The position numbers and the translations under genes are program-made. Below, piece by piece: positions 40,321 to 49,730 of a stretch of DNA of 64,000 bases. The stretch is from Nitrospirillum sp034653275 (GTDB lineage: Bacteria > Pseudomonadota > Alphaproteobacteria > Azospirillales > Azospirillaceae). The stretch lies in assembly GCF_034653275.1 (NCBI RefSeq), contig NZ_JAYEES010000004.1:62001-126000 (forward strand). Direction: 5' to 3'. The notes under the pieces were generated by a model. The model made no database searches and was not told the origin of the DNA. It saw nothing but the letters and a program-made list of their open reading frames with translations. How positions within the stretch are numbered: the stretch's first letter is position 1; each line of letters begins with the position of its first letter.

Positions 40321-42021
40321 ATGACAGCCTGGCGCAACCTCTCCATCCGCCTCAAGGTCCTAACGGCTTTCCTGGTGGTCTTCTTGGCGACGCTGGGCCT
40401 GGGGCTGTTCGGTCTCAGCCGAACAGAGGCCGTGAGCAACACCGCCGCCGACATGCGCGACAATTGGCTGCCGTCGACGGCGCTGCTGGGCCGCCTGGGC
40501 GTGGCGGTGGCCGACGCCCGCGTGGTCGAGGGGCGGGTGGTCATCGCCGCCGGCGCCAACGACGCGGCGCTGATACAAGCCACGGGCAAGCAGTACGTCA
40601 GCGCGGTCGCTGCCGTGGAGAAGGCGCGCGCCGATTACCAGCCGCTGGTGACCGCCGGCACGGATGACGAGCGGTTGATGAAGGAGTTCGACGCCAGTTG
40701 GGCGCAGTACAAGGCCATCGCCGCGCGGGTCCAGGATATGGTGGCCAAGGGTGAGGTGGCGCAGGCGCTGCCGCTCTATCTGGGCGACGGTCTGAAGCAC
40801 TACCAGGCGGCGCGCGATGCCGTCATTGCCGACAACGACTTCAACGGGAAAGAGGGCAAGAAGGCCGCCAACGCGGGCCAGGCCCTGTCCGACAGCGCCG
40901 TGTGGATGACCTGGGTGGCCATCGCGATCACCGCCCTGCTGTGCGGCGGCGCCACGGTGGTCATCGTCTCGGGCGTCGTCCGTCCCATCACCCGCACCAC
41001 CGGCGTGGTCGAGACCATGGCGGCCGGCGACCTGGCGGTCATCGTCACCGACACCGACCGGGGGGATGAGGTGGGCACGCTGGCCCGCGCGCTGGAGGTG
41101 TTCCGCGATGGCATGGTGAAGGCCCGCGACCTGGCGCAGGCCCAGGAGCTGGAGCGTCAGGCCAAGGAACGCCGCGCCGTGGCGCTGGAAGGCCTGGTCC
41201 AGGGCTTCGAGGCCAAGGTGGCCCAGCTGGTCGACGCCCTGGCGGGCGCCGCGACGGAGATGCAGGCCACGGCCGAGAGCATGGCCAGCACGGCCGAGCA
41301 GACCAACACCCAGTCCAGCGCCGTGGCCGCCGCCGCCCAGCAGGCCTCCGCCAACGTCCAGACCGTGGCCTCCGCCACGGACGAGATGGTGGCCACGGTG
41401 CAGGAGATCAGCAGCCAGGTGGAAAAGTCGCGCACCATCGCCACCAAGGCCATCCAGGAGGCGAACGACACCAGCGGCACCGCGCGGCGCCTGGCCGACA
41501 GCGCCCAACGCATCGGGGAGATCGTGCAGCTGATCAGCGACATCGCCGGGCAGACCAACCTGCTGGCGCTGAACGCCACCATCGAGGCGGCGCGGGCGGG
41601 GGAGGCGGGCAAGGGCTTCGCCGTCGTGGCCAGCGAGGTGAAAAGCCTGGCCAACCAGACGGCCAAGGCGACGGGTGACATCGAAAGCCAGATCGGTGAG
41701 ATCCAGGGCCTGACGTCGCAGGCGGTGGCCGCCATCGAGAGCGTCAGCCGCACCATCAACGAGATGTCCGACATCGCCATGGCCATCGCCTCCGCCATCG
41801 AGGAGCAGTCGGCCACCACCTCGGAAATCGCCCGCAGTGTGAACGAGGCGGCCAAGGGCACCGAGGACGTGTCGCGCAATATCACCGGCGTGCATCAGGC
41901 GGCGGTGGCCACCGGCGCCGCCGCCGGCCAGTTGCAGGACTCCGCCCGCGACGTGTCGCACCAGGCGGAGGATCTGAACGCCGAGGTGTCGCGCTTCATC
42001 ACCGGTGTGAAGACCGCCTGA
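40321..42021 (+). CDS. Methyl-accepting chemotaxis protein, four-helix-bundle sensor
   Basis: The product is 566 residues from ATG at 40321 after AGGAAAGGG. A first membrane helix (VLTAFLVVFLATLGLGLFGL) is followed by an Ala-rich helical periplasmic domain of about 150 residues, matching the 4HB sensor. The second helix is WVAIAITALLCGGATVVIV. A HAMP domain (ITRTTGVVETMAAGDL, then DEVGTLARALEVF) leads to the signalling tip IAGQTNLLALNATIEAARAG. No CheR/CheB-docking pentapeptide ends the protein (it stops at TGVKTA). Ligand unknown. It is transcribed alone and has its own terminator. Confidence 0.93.
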   Translation: MTAWRNLSIRLKVLTAFLVVFLATLGLGLFGLSRTEAVSNTAADMRDNWLPSTALLGRLGVAVADARVVEGRVVIAAGANDAALIQATGKQYVSAVAAVEKARADYQPLVTAGTDDERLMKEFDASWAQYKAIAARVQDMVAKGEVAQALPLYLGDGLKHYQAARDAVIADNDFNGKEGKKAANAGQALSDSAVWMTWVAIAITALLCGGATVVIVSGVVRPITRTTGVVETMAAGDLAVIVTDTDRGDEVGTLARALEVFRDGMVKARDLAQAQELERQAKERRAVALEGLVQGFEAKVAQLVDALAGAATEMQATAESMASTAEQTNTQSSAVAAAAQQASANVQTVASATDEMVATVQEISSQVEKSRTIATKAIQEANDTSGTARRLADSAQRIGEIVQLISDIAGQTNLLALNATIEAARAGEAGKGFAVVASEVKSLANQTAKATGDIESQIGEIQGLTSQAVAAIESVSRTINEMSDIAMAIASAIEEQSATTSEIARSVNEAAKGTEDVSRNITGVHQAAVATGAAAGQLQDSARDVSHQAEDLNAEVSRFITGVKTA

Positions 42022-42044
42022 TCCAGCCTTGACGCGTTTCCCAG

Positions 42045-42080
42045 CGGCCCGGAAACCCAGAGTCCGGGCCGTTTCTTTTC
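42045..42080 (+). terminator. Rho-independent terminator of the chemoreceptor gene
   Basis: CGGCCCGGA, a 9-base loop, TCCGGGCCG form a perfect 9-base stem followed by TTTCTTTTC. It begins 24 bases after the stop. Confidence 0.88.
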
Positions 42081-42225
42081 GCCAGTCCCTTTCCGGTCTT
42101 TCTGGTCTTTTCCCGGGCTTTAATGGACGGCGTGCCCTTCTGCTATGGAATTTTAATGGGCTGATGGCGGCTCAATGGGGGCCTGGACGACCTCGCCTGA
42201 ACGACCCCTGCCCGGACACACCGCC

Positions 42226-42642
42226 ATGTTGGGCTTCACCACCCTGATCGACCTCATCACCCATACCCCCGACGCCGCTCCCGACATCGCCAAGGCGAAC
42301 CAGCCGCCGCGCGTGGCCGACTGGTCCTTCGCCACGCCCGCCCACCTGCCGGCCGGCGGCTCCGTGCGCGTCGACGTTGCCGCCGGCCGGGTTTGGATCA
42401 GCGATCCCCGTCGGGCGGGCGACTTCCCCCTGGCGGAGGTCGCGGTGCAGCCCATCCGATCAGCCGACATCGCCCGGCCGGAAGCGCTGGCCCAGGTGGT
42501 CCTGTGGGCGGGGGAGCCGGTGCCCTGGCGCTACCGCATCCCCTGCGCCTCTTGGCGGCAGGCCCGCACCGTGGCGGCGGAATTGGCCCTGGTGCTGGAA
42601 CGGGCCGCCGGCGAAGAGGGCAGCCGCTGCCTCAGCTTCTGA
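42226..42642 (+). CDS. Small hypothetical protein
   Basis: I do not recognise this 138-residue protein. It starts MLGFTTLIDLITHTPD, with an alternative ATG at 42175 that would add 17 Pro-rich residues; neither has a good ribosome binding site. The composition is protein-like, with VRVDVAAGRVWISD, then VVLWAGEPVPWRYRIPCASW and a C-terminal helix (ARTVAAELALVLERAAGEE). There is no signal peptide or membrane segment. It stands between two terminators (42045 and 42716), so it is a separate transcription unit. Confidence 0.6.
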   Translation: MLGFTTLIDLITHTPDAAPDIAKANQPPRVADWSFATPAHLPAGGSVRVDVAAGRVWISDPRRAGDFPLAEVAVQPIRSADIARPEALAQVVLWAGEPVPWRYRIPCASWRQARTVAAELALVLERAAGEEGSRCLSF

Positions 42643-42715
42643 CCTTCCCCATGCGCGTCTTGCGGGTGGGGTACCGCTTTGGCCGGCGTGGCCTGAAGGC
42701 GGACCCCGCCCTGGG

Positions 42716-42752
42716 TAGGCCGCCGGTTCAGACCCCCGGCGGCCTATTCCCT
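42716..42752 (+). terminator. Terminator of the small hypothetical gene
   Basis: TAGGCCGCCGG, a 9-base loop, then CCGGCGGCCTA form a perfect 11-base stem followed by TTCCCTTTG. It lies 73 bases after the stop at 42642. Confidence 0.7.
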
Positions 42753-42869
42753 TTGTGCGACGCAAAACCTTCTTCGCGCCTGCGAGAGCGGTTGGTTATA
42801 CTGCGGCCTCGCGGGGTTATCCCGGCGCCGGTGGCAAGCGGCGCGGGACCGACTGGAGAGGGAAAGCTG

Positions 42870-45454
42870 ATGGCCTTTACCGACGCGACCGGCCCCAAGG
42901 GGCCATTCGAGATGCCCGAGGGCTTTCTTGACCCCAGCAATCATTGGCCTTTCCGCCTGTGGCAGGACGGGCTGGCCTACACGGTCGACGCCTTCCAGCG
43001 CACAGCCCTGGTGATGGACGTGCTGCGCCAGCGCGGCGCCCAGTACCATGAGCACATGGCCCAGACGGCGCCCACGGTGCTCAGCTTCGAAAGCGAGACG
43101 GTGCTGGATGGCGCCACCTTGCCGCGGCCGGTGAACTATTCGCTGCAACGCATCATCCCGCCGGCGGGCATCGAGCTGGACCTGAAGAAGCGCCCCTTCG
43201 TCATCGTCGACCCCCGCGCCGGCCACGGCCCCGGCATCGGCGGCTTCAAGTCCGACAGCGAGATCGGCGTGGCCCTGGCCGCCGGCCATCCCTGCTATTT
43301 CATCGGCTTCCTGCCGCGCCCGGTGCCGGGCCAGACGGTGGAGGACGTGATCGCGGCCGAGGCCGCCTGCCTGGAAAAGGTCATCGAGCTGCATCCGGAG
43401 GCCGAGGGCAAGCCGGTGGTCATCGGCAACTGCCAGGCCGGCTGGCAGCTGATGATGACGGCGGCCATCCGCCCCGACCTGTTCGGCCCCATCATCATCG
43501 CCGGCACGCCCCTGTCCTTCTGGGCCGGCCATCGCGGGCAGGACCCCATGCGTTACAGCGGCGGCCTGCTGGGCGGCAGCTGGCTGACGGCCTTCGCCAG
43601 CGACATGGGCGCCGGCCTGTTCGACGGCGCCTGGCTGGTGCAGAACTTCGAGAACCTGAACCCCGCCAACACCCTGGTGGGCAAGCAGTACGCCCTGTGG
43701 GACAAGGTCGACACCGAGGCGCCGCGCTACCTGGGTTTCGAGAAGTGGTGGAACGGCCATGTCCTGCTGAACGGCGAGGAAATCCAGTACATCGTCGACA
43801 AGCTGTTCGTGGGCAACCGCCTGGCCACCGCCGACATCGTCACCAAGGACGGGGTGCGCGTGGACCTGCGGGCCATCCGCTCCCCCATCATCGTCTTCTG
43901 CTCCAAGGGCGACAACATCTCCCCCCGCCACAGGCGCTGGGCTGGATTTGCGACCTGTATGAAAGCGTGGACGACATCCGTTGCCACGGCCAGACCATCG
44001 TCTACGCCGTGCATGAAAGCGTGGGCCACCTGGGCATTTTCGTTTCCGCCGCCGTGGCGCGGAAGGAGCATCGCGAGTTCGCGTCCAACATCGATTTCAT
44101 CGACGTGCTGCCCCCTGGCCTGTACGAGGCGCAGATCCTACCGGCCGAGGCCGCGCCCTCGGGCCAATCGGGGCAGGAGGGCGACCCCAACGTCTTGCGC
44201 TTCGCCGCGCGCAGCATAGCCGACGTGGCCGCCCATGTGGAGCCGCTGCCGGATGACGAGCGCCGCTTCGCCACCGTGTCCCGTCTCTCCCGCGTGACGC
44301 TGGGCCTCTACCGCGACTTCATGCAGCCCTGGGTGCGCCAGCTGGTGGGGGAGACGACGGCGGAAATCCTGCGCGGCCTGCACCCCCTGCGCCTCAGCTA
44401 CGAACTGTTCTCCGACACCAACCCCTGGCTGAACGGCGTGCCGGAGCTGGCCGCCGCCGCCCGGCGCGACCGCCGCCCGGTGGGGTCGGAGAACATGTGG
44501 CGCAACCTGGAACAGCGGCTGGCCCGCCAGATGGAAACGGCGCTGGACGTCTACCGCGACCGCCGCGACGCGACGGCGGAGGCGCTGTTCATGGGCATCT
44601 ACGGGCACCCGCTGACCCAGGCGCTGTTCGGCCTGAACGCCGACGACGCCCCGCCCCGCAGTCATCCCGGTGAAACCCCCGAACACCGCCGCTTCCTGGC
44701 GGAACAGGGGGCGGAGCTGCGCCGGCGGCTGCACGTGGGCGGCCTGCGCGAGGCCGGCATGCGGGCCCTGCTGCACGTGGCCCTGGCGGAGCGCATGGCC
44801 GACGCCCGTGGCTTCAACGCCCTGCGCGGCCTGCGCGACACCCATGGCCGCGGCATGGAACTGGAGGAGTTCAAGCACCTCGTGCGCGACCAGTTCCTGA
44901 TGCTGCTGCTGGACCCGGCGGCGGCCCTGGAAACCCTGCCCGAGCTGCTGGCCGGCGCCACGGCGGAAGAAATCACCCGCGTTTCGGAAGGGCTGGTGAC
45001 GGTGGCCGGGGCCGCCGGCCCGCTGGACACCAAGGGCCAGGAACGGCTGGACAGCCTGGTGGCCCTGTTCCGGGACTTGGCCGCCAAGGCGCCCAAAGCT
45101 ACGGGCAAGGCTTCGGCCGCCGCCACCGCCCCGGCGCCCGGTACCGAACTGTCCAACCCGGTGCTGGACGCGCCGCCGGCCGTCGCCCCGCCCGCGCCCG
45201 AGGAGCCGGCTGAAGAGCCCCTGGCGGTACCCAGGGCACCGGCCAAACCAGCCACGGCCAAGGTGCGCCGCGCCAAGGCGGCCCCCACGCCCAAGGAACC
45301 GCCGCCGGCGGAAACCTCCATCATCACCGATACGCCGGCCTCCCCACCCGTGGATGTGGCGGCGGAGCCCAAGCCCGGCCCCGTGGCCACGGCCCCGGTG
45401 ACCGTGCCCAAGCGCGCGCCGGCACCCCGCCGGGCCAAGGCCCCGCGCCGGTAA
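42870..45454 (+). pseudogene. DUF3141 PHA-synthase-like protein, single-base frameshift
   Basis: From ATG at 42870 (after GGAGAGGGAAAGC) the frame encodes a DUF3141 alpha/beta-hydrolase. Its nucleophile box GNCQAGW (about residue 186) has a Cys in the PHA-synthase position. After CSKGDNIS at 43920 the sense is lost, but it resumes exactly in the next frame as PPPQALGWICDLY, through GQTIVYAVHESVGHLGIFVS to 45454. One C missing from the run of six at 43921-43926 explains this. With it restored the reading frame is 862 codons including the stop. Either this is a sequencing error in a homopolymer or the gene is broken. The C-terminal 130 residues are Ala/Pro/Lys rich. DUF3141 proteins' biochemical role is not settled. 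Confidence 0.85.
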
Positions 45455-45460
45455 GGGCGG

Positions 45461-46339
45461 CTAGACCGTGACCGCCTTCACCTGATCCGCCAGCGCGTCC
45501 AGCGCTGGCTGGCGGGTGAAGGTGGGACGGCTGACCAGGCGGATGAGCCGTCCCGTCGCCGTCCCGGCCAGGGGACGGAAGACCACGTCCTGACGGCCCG
45601 CATGGATCGCCGCCGCCAGGGCCGGCACCAGGGTGGTGCCATAGCCGGCCGCCACCATGTTCAGCAAGGTTTCCAGGCTGGTGGCCCGCAGGGACCAGCC
45701 GCCGGGGTCGGGCCGGGCGCAGGCGGCCAGGGCCTGGTCGCGCAGGCAGTGTCCATCGGCCAGGACCAGCAGGTCGGGCGCCAGCGCCGCCTCGTCCACG
45801 GCGTCGACTGTTCGCGCCAGCGCGTGGTCGGGGGGCATGGCGGCCAGGAAGCCCTCCTGGAACAAGGGCCGCTCCATCAGGTCGTCACCCGCGACCGGGG
45901 TGGCGATCAGGGCGGCGTCCAGCTGGCGCCGGCGCAGCCGTTCCACCACGGCGTCGGTCGTGTCCTCCCACAACTCCAGCGTCAGGGCCGGGCAGCGCCG
46001 GCGCAGGGGCGCGAACACCCGGGGCATGAGATAGGGCCCCAGCGTGGGGATGACGCCCAGGGTCAGGGGGCCGGCCAGCGGGTCGCGCGCGTCCGCCAGG
46101 GCCACGATGGCGTCGGCCTCCGCCACCGCCCGGGCGGCGTGGACCAGCACCTCCTCCCCCAACGGCGTGGGCGCCACCCATTTGTTGGTGCGTTCGAACA
46201 GGGGGGCGCCCAGTCGCGCCTCCAGCTTGGCCACCTGGCTGCTGAGGGTGGGCTGGCTGACGTTGCAGGCGGCGGCGGCCCGGCCGAAGTGGCGGTGCTG
46301 GGCCACCGCCAGCAGGTATCGCAGGTCACGCAGGTTCAT
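45461..46339 (-). CDS. oxyR: OxyR, hydrogen-peroxide-sensing LysR regulator
   Basis: The product is 292 residues from ATG at 46339 (MNLRDLRYLLAVA). A GTG at 46390 would add 17 residues that reach into the promoter. Both redox cysteines are in place: C198 and C207 in ADGHCLRDQALAAC, at almost the same numbers as in E. coli (199 and 208). The helix-turn-helix is HFGRAAAACNVSQPTLSSQVAKLEARL. It is divergent from the catalase gene, the classic pairing. On oxidation it should activate katA from the 166-base region between them. The stop lies 7 bases from the DUF3141 stop. Confidence 0.9.
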   Translation of the reverse strand: MNLRDLRYLLAVAQHRHFGRAAAACNVSQPTLSSQVAKLEARLGAPLFERTNKWVAPTPLGEEVLVHAARAVAEADAIVALADARDPLAGPLTLGVIPTLGPYLMPRVFAPLRRRCPALTLELWEDTTDAVVERLRRRQLDAALIATPVAGDDLMERPLFQEGFLAAMPPDHALARTVDAVDEAALAPDLLVLADGHCLRDQALAACARPDPGGWSLRATSLETLLNMVAAGYGTTLVPALAAAIHAGRQDVVFRPLAGTATGRLIRLVSRPTFTRQPALDALADQVKAVTV

Positions 46340-46505
46340 GGGGTTGGCCGTCCGAATGATGGGACGTCCATATACATGATCTATCGTCACAATACGAACA
46401 ATCGATTTTACGCATGAAGCCTGGCCGGCCTACCTTTCCCTTGTCGGGCGCACGGACGCCCCAGCCAATCGAAGACCCAATCAAAGACGACGAGGGACGA
46501 TAGTC
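46340..46505. promoter_or_regulatory. oxyR-katA divergent control region
   Basis: This 166-base region separates the two starts. An AT-rich part at 46371-46410 holds CTATCG at 46381 and ATCGAT at 46401, a loose dyad at the centre, and ATAG-type half-sites such as GATAG (the reverse of CTATC). OxyR is expected to bind here. I cannot define the four half-sites with certainty. Confidence 0.4.
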
Positions 46506-47987
46506 ATGACCAGCCAGCCGCCCCGCATGACCACCACCGGGGGCGCCCCCATCGCCGACAACCAGAACAGCCTGACCGCCGGCCCGCGCGGCCCCGTCCT
46601 GATGCAGGACTATCAGCTGATGGAAAAGCTGGCCCACCAGAACCGGGAGCGCATTCCGGAGCGGGTGGTGCATGCCAAGGGATGGGGCGCCTTCGGCACC
46701 CTGACCGTCACCCACGACATCACCCGCTACACCCGCGCGAAGGTGTTCGGGGCGGTGGGCAAGAAGACCGACCTGCTGATCCGCTTCTCCACCGTCGCCG
46801 GTGAACTGGGTGCTGCGGATGCCGAGCGCGACGTGCGCGGTTTCGCCGTCAAGTTCTATACCGAGGAAGGCAATTGGGACGTGGTGGGCAACAACACCCC
46901 CGTCTTCTTCATCCGCGATCCGCTGAAATTCCCGGACTTCATCCACACGCAGAAGCGCCACCCCCGCACCAACCTGCGCAGCCCCACGGCCATGTGGGAC
47001 TTCTGGTCCCTGTCGCCGGAAAGCCTGCACCAGGTCACCATCCTGATGTCGGATCGCGGCCTGCCGCCCAGCCCGCGCTTCATGAACGGCTACGGCAGCC
47101 ACACCTACAGCTTCTGGAACGACCAGGGCCAACGCTTCTGGGTGAAGTTCCATTTCAAGACCCAGCAGGGCCACAAGCACCTGACCAATGACGAAGCCGC
47201 CCAGGTTGTGGGCCGGTCGCGCGAAAGCTACCAGGAGGACCTGTTCGGCAGCATCGAGGCGGGCGACTTTCCCCGCTGGACCCTGCAGGTCCAGGTGATG
47301 CCCGAGGCCGATGCCGACAAGACGCCCTACAACCCGTTCGACCTGACCAAGGTGTGGCCGCACGCCGACTATCCGCTGATCGACGTGGGCGTGGTGGAGC
47401 TGAACCGCAACCCGGACAACTACTTCGCGGAGATCGAGCAGGCGGCGTTCAGCCCGTCCAACGTCGTCCCCGGCATCGGCCACAGCCCGGACAAGATGCT
47501 GCAGGCCCGCATCTTCTCCTACGCCGACGCCCACCGCTACCGCCTGGGCACGCATTACGAGGCGCTGCCCGTGAACCAGCCCAAGTGCCCGGTGCACCAC
47601 TATCACAAGGACGGGGCCATGCGCTTCTTCCGCAACGACACCGGCAACCCGGACGCCTATTACGAGCCCAACAGCCTGGGCGGCCCGGCGCAGGACCCCA
47701 GCGTGGCCGAACCGCCGCTGCGCCTGTCGGGCGAGGTCGACCGCCATGACCACCGCGCCGGCAATGACGACTACAGCCAGCCCCGCGCCCTGTTCACCCT
47801 GATGGACCAGGGCCAGAGGGGCCGGCTGTTCGCCAACATCGCCGCCGCCATGCAAGGCGTGCCGCAGGCCATCGTGGAGCGCCAGCTGGGCCACTTCGCC
47901 CTGGTCCACGCCGACTACGCGGCGGGTGTGCGCCGGGCCCTGGCCCAGGGCGAGGGCGCCGGCCGGCCGGAGACGGCCATCCCCTGA
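46506..47987 (+). CDS. katA: Catalase, small-subunit monofunctional type (KatA)
   Basis: The product is 493 residues from ATG at 46506 after GAGGGACG. Catalytic His56 is in RIPERVVHAKGWGAFG, Asn129 in DVVGNNTPVFFIRD, and the haem-ligand Tyr339 in RIFSYADAHRYRLG. The length and lack of a C-terminal flavodoxin domain place it with small-subunit (clade 3-like) catalases that dismutate hydrogen peroxide in the cytoplasm, typically as NADPH-binding tetramers. The divergent oxyR gene is the likely activator. A strong terminator follows at 48091. Confidence 0.95.
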   Translation: MTSQPPRMTTTGGAPIADNQNSLTAGPRGPVLMQDYQLMEKLAHQNRERIPERVVHAKGWGAFGTLTVTHDITRYTRAKVFGAVGKKTDLLIRFSTVAGELGAADAERDVRGFAVKFYTEEGNWDVVGNNTPVFFIRDPLKFPDFIHTQKRHPRTNLRSPTAMWDFWSLSPESLHQVTILMSDRGLPPSPRFMNGYGSHTYSFWNDQGQRFWVKFHFKTQQGHKHLTNDEAAQVVGRSRESYQEDLFGSIEAGDFPRWTLQVQVMPEADADKTPYNPFDLTKVWPHADYPLIDVGVVELNRNPDNYFAEIEQAAFSPSNVVPGIGHSPDKMLQARIFSYADAHRYRLGTHYEALPVNQPKCPVHHYHKDGAMRFFRNDTGNPDAYYEPNSLGGPAQDPSVAEPPLRLSGEVDRHDHRAGNDDYSQPRALFTLMDQGQRGRLFANIAAAMQGVPQAIVERQLGHFALVHADYAAGVRRALAQGEGAGRPETAIP

Positions 47988-48090
47988 TCAACACCTCCTC
48001 CCTGACCCATCCCACCCTGGCGCCCGTCCCCCAAACCGGCCCTTCCCCGTGATCCCCCATCGGGAAACGGCCTTGGCACCAGGGAACCTG

Positions 48091-48134
48091 GTGACCGGGT
48101 GTGCTCAAAAAGCCACCCGGTCACATTTTTCTTT
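48091..48134 (+). terminator. Rho-independent terminator of katA
   Basis: GTGACCGGGTG, a 12-base loop, then CACCCGGTCAC form a perfect 11-base stem followed by ATTTTTCTTT. It lies 104 bases after the katA stop. Confidence 0.9.
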
Positions 48135-48215
48135 AACAATCGCGCACTTTCAGGTTGTGGCCGGGCGGCCCGACGGCTTAGCCTCCAGCCCATCACAACA
48201 AAGGGTCATATTCCG

Positions 48216-48311
48216 ATGCGCCTCGTCACCCAATTCAGCCAGCAAACCGCTGTGCCGGTTGGGGCGGGGCTTTGTCTGTTTATGACAGGGGTTTGGGAGG
48301 ATCACGGCTAA
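48216..48311 (+). CDS. Possible small protein or leader peptide (31 residues)
   Basis: A short frame from ATG 48216 has AAAGGG about ten bases upstream. It codes for a peptide with a polar start (MRLVTQFSQQ) and a short hydrophobic run (AVPVGAGLCLFMTGVW), ending in EDHG. It lies between the katA terminator and a second terminator at 48340, so the unit could be an independent small gene or sRNA, or a leader for the LysE gene. No amino acid is enriched as in a classic attenuation peptide. Only conservation could decide. Confidence 0.35.
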   Translation: MRLVTQFSQQTAVPVGAGLCLFMTGVWEDHG

Positions 48312-48339
48312 GCGCCGTCCCCGACGCACCCGATAACAG

Positions 48340-48370
48340 GCCCCGCGAGCAGCTGCCCGCGGGGCTTTTT
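48340..48370 (+). terminator. Terminator upstream of the LysE gene
   Basis: GCCCCGCG, a 10-base loop, then CGCGGGGC form a perfect 8-base stem followed by TTTTTG. It lies 29 bases after the small frame and 115 bases before the LysE start. It either ends a small independent transcript or acts as an attenuator. Confidence 0.75.
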
Positions 48371-48484
48371 GTTGTGCCCCAATCCCGCCGATGCCGCCGT
48401 CCCGCCCCGTGCCGGGCGATGGCGTCACCACCCGGCAGACCCAGCGTGGCGCGGGAACGACCTTTTAAAATTGGGATGGTTCTC

Positions 48485-49207
48485 ATGGACTTGGATACGC
48501 TGATCACCATCGCGCCCAACCTGTTCTTGCCCGCCGCGTTCGCCGGCATCTTCCTGAAGGCCATGCTGCTGGGCCTGGGCGTGGCGGCGCCGGTGGGCCC
48601 CATGGCCTTCCTGTGCATGCGGCGCACGCTGGCGGGGGGCTGGCGCCTGGGCCTGGCCACCGGGGCCGGCATCGCCACGGGCGACGGCGTCTACGCCGGT
48701 GTCGCCGCCCTGGGCTTGACGGAGGTCTCGGCCTTCGTCACCGACCATGGCCGGCCGCTGCACCTGCTGGCCGGGCTGTTCCTGGGCTGGCTGGCCTATG
48801 CCGCCCTGCGGCCCAAGCCGGCCGGCCCCGAAACGCCCAAGGACGATGGCCGTCCGTCCGCCATCTCAACCCTGTCCCTGCCGCGCGCCTGGGCTTCCTC
48901 CTTCCTGCTGACCCTGACCAATCCGCCCACCATCATCGTCTTCGCCGCCATGCTGACGGCCTTCGTCCCCCTTTCGGCCCTTTCGGGGGCGGCCCTTTCC
49001 GGTGCGGAGGTGGCGCGGCTGCGGATCGCCACCACGGTGGCGGGCGTGGCGGTGGGCTCGCTGCTGTGGTGGGTGGTGCTGGTGGCCGGCGTGGTGGCGT
49101 TGCGCGGCATGATGGCGCCGCGCGTGGCCCGGGCGCTGGACGTCACCGCCGGCCTGGCTTTCCTGGCCTTCGCGGCGGTGGAGCTGCACCGGGCGGTCGC
49201 GTCGTGA
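48485..49207 (+). CDS. LysE-family exporter
   Basis: The product is 240 residues from ATG at 48485, after GGGA with eight bases spacing; ATG at 48476 is an in-frame alternative. It has five or six membrane segments. The LysE/RhtB entry is FLKAMLLGLGVAAPVGPMAFLCMRRTLAGGW with GLATGAGIATGDGVYAG, matching the family's 'PGP...' region (here APVGPM). The TNPPTIIVFAAML element is the conserved central 'NP' helix. Family members export amino acids or related compounds. The exported solute is not predictable. The 5' region contains a terminator-like hairpin. Confidence 0.85.
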   Translation: MDLDTLITIAPNLFLPAAFAGIFLKAMLLGLGVAAPVGPMAFLCMRRTLAGGWRLGLATGAGIATGDGVYAGVAALGLTEVSAFVTDHGRPLHLLAGLFLGWLAYAALRPKPAGPETPKDDGRPSAISTLSLPRAWASSFLLTLTNPPTIIVFAAMLTAFVPLSALSGAALSGAEVARLRIATTVAGVAVGSLLWWVVLVAGVVALRGMMAPRVARALDVTAGLAFLAFAAVELHRAVAS

Positions 49208-49225
49208 GGCATGGAGGCCGTGGGG

Positions 49226-49684
49226 TCAGCGTCCGCGGTATCGGGCCAGGACATGCCGGCCCTCGGGAGACATCTTGGGCAGCACCTCCATCATGATGTC
49301 CTCCAGTACCGGGCCGATGGGTTGGCGCTGTTCGCGGGCGTTGGCCATGGCGGCGCGCAGCGCGTCGGGGTCCAGGGGCGTGCGGTCGATCTCCGCCCGC
49401 ACCTGGTCCATGGCGGCGGTGAAGCGGCCCTGCGCCGCCTCCAGCTGCGCCATGTGGCTGGCGATGGCCCCGCGCAGCAGGCTGCGATCCCCGGCCGGCA
49501 GCTGTTCCGCCAACTGTCCCACCACGGTGGCCAGCGCGTTGCCGGCGGCGGAGCGGGCCAGCAAGGGGGGTAGGGCGCCCAGGGCCGCCCGCTGGCGCCA
49601 TTGCTGAGCGCCCACGAAGGCCAGCAGGAACAGGTTCAGGGCCAGGGACAGGAGGAAGAGGAAGCGCAGAACCGGTGACCGCAT
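49226..49684 (-). CDS. Periplasmic metal-sensor-like protein (CnrX/ZraP family)
   Basis: The product is 152 residues from ATG at 49684. An N-terminal anchor helix (FLFLLSLALNLFLLAFVGA) is followed by a helical, Arg/Glu/Ala-rich domain. In it, AIASHMAQLEAAQGRFTAAM and ALRAAMANAREQRQPIGPVL fit the helical hairpin of the Metal_resist family, which includes CnrX and ZraP. It is the last gene after an ECF sigma factor and a one-helix anti-sigma protein, the same trio as CnrH, CnrY and CnrX. I see few His or Met ligands (one HM pair), so the metal, if any, is unclear. Confidence 0.7.
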   Translation of the reverse strand: MRSPVLRFLFLLSLALNLFLLAFVGAQQWRQRAALGALPPLLARSAAGNALATVVGQLAEQLPAGDRSLLRGAIASHMAQLEAAQGRFTAAMDQVRAEIDRTPLDPDALRAAMANAREQRQPIGPVLEDIMMEVLPKMSPEGRHVLARYRGR

Positions 49685-49730
49685 GGGGGCGAACCTTTTA
49701 TGAAGAATCGGGCGGACGGGGAAGGGGGCG

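Noticed and set aside
48216..48370. A manganese (yybP-ykoY) or other known riboswitch before LysE
   Set aside because: I could not find the conserved loop sequences of that or another known class; only hairpins and a short frame are visible.
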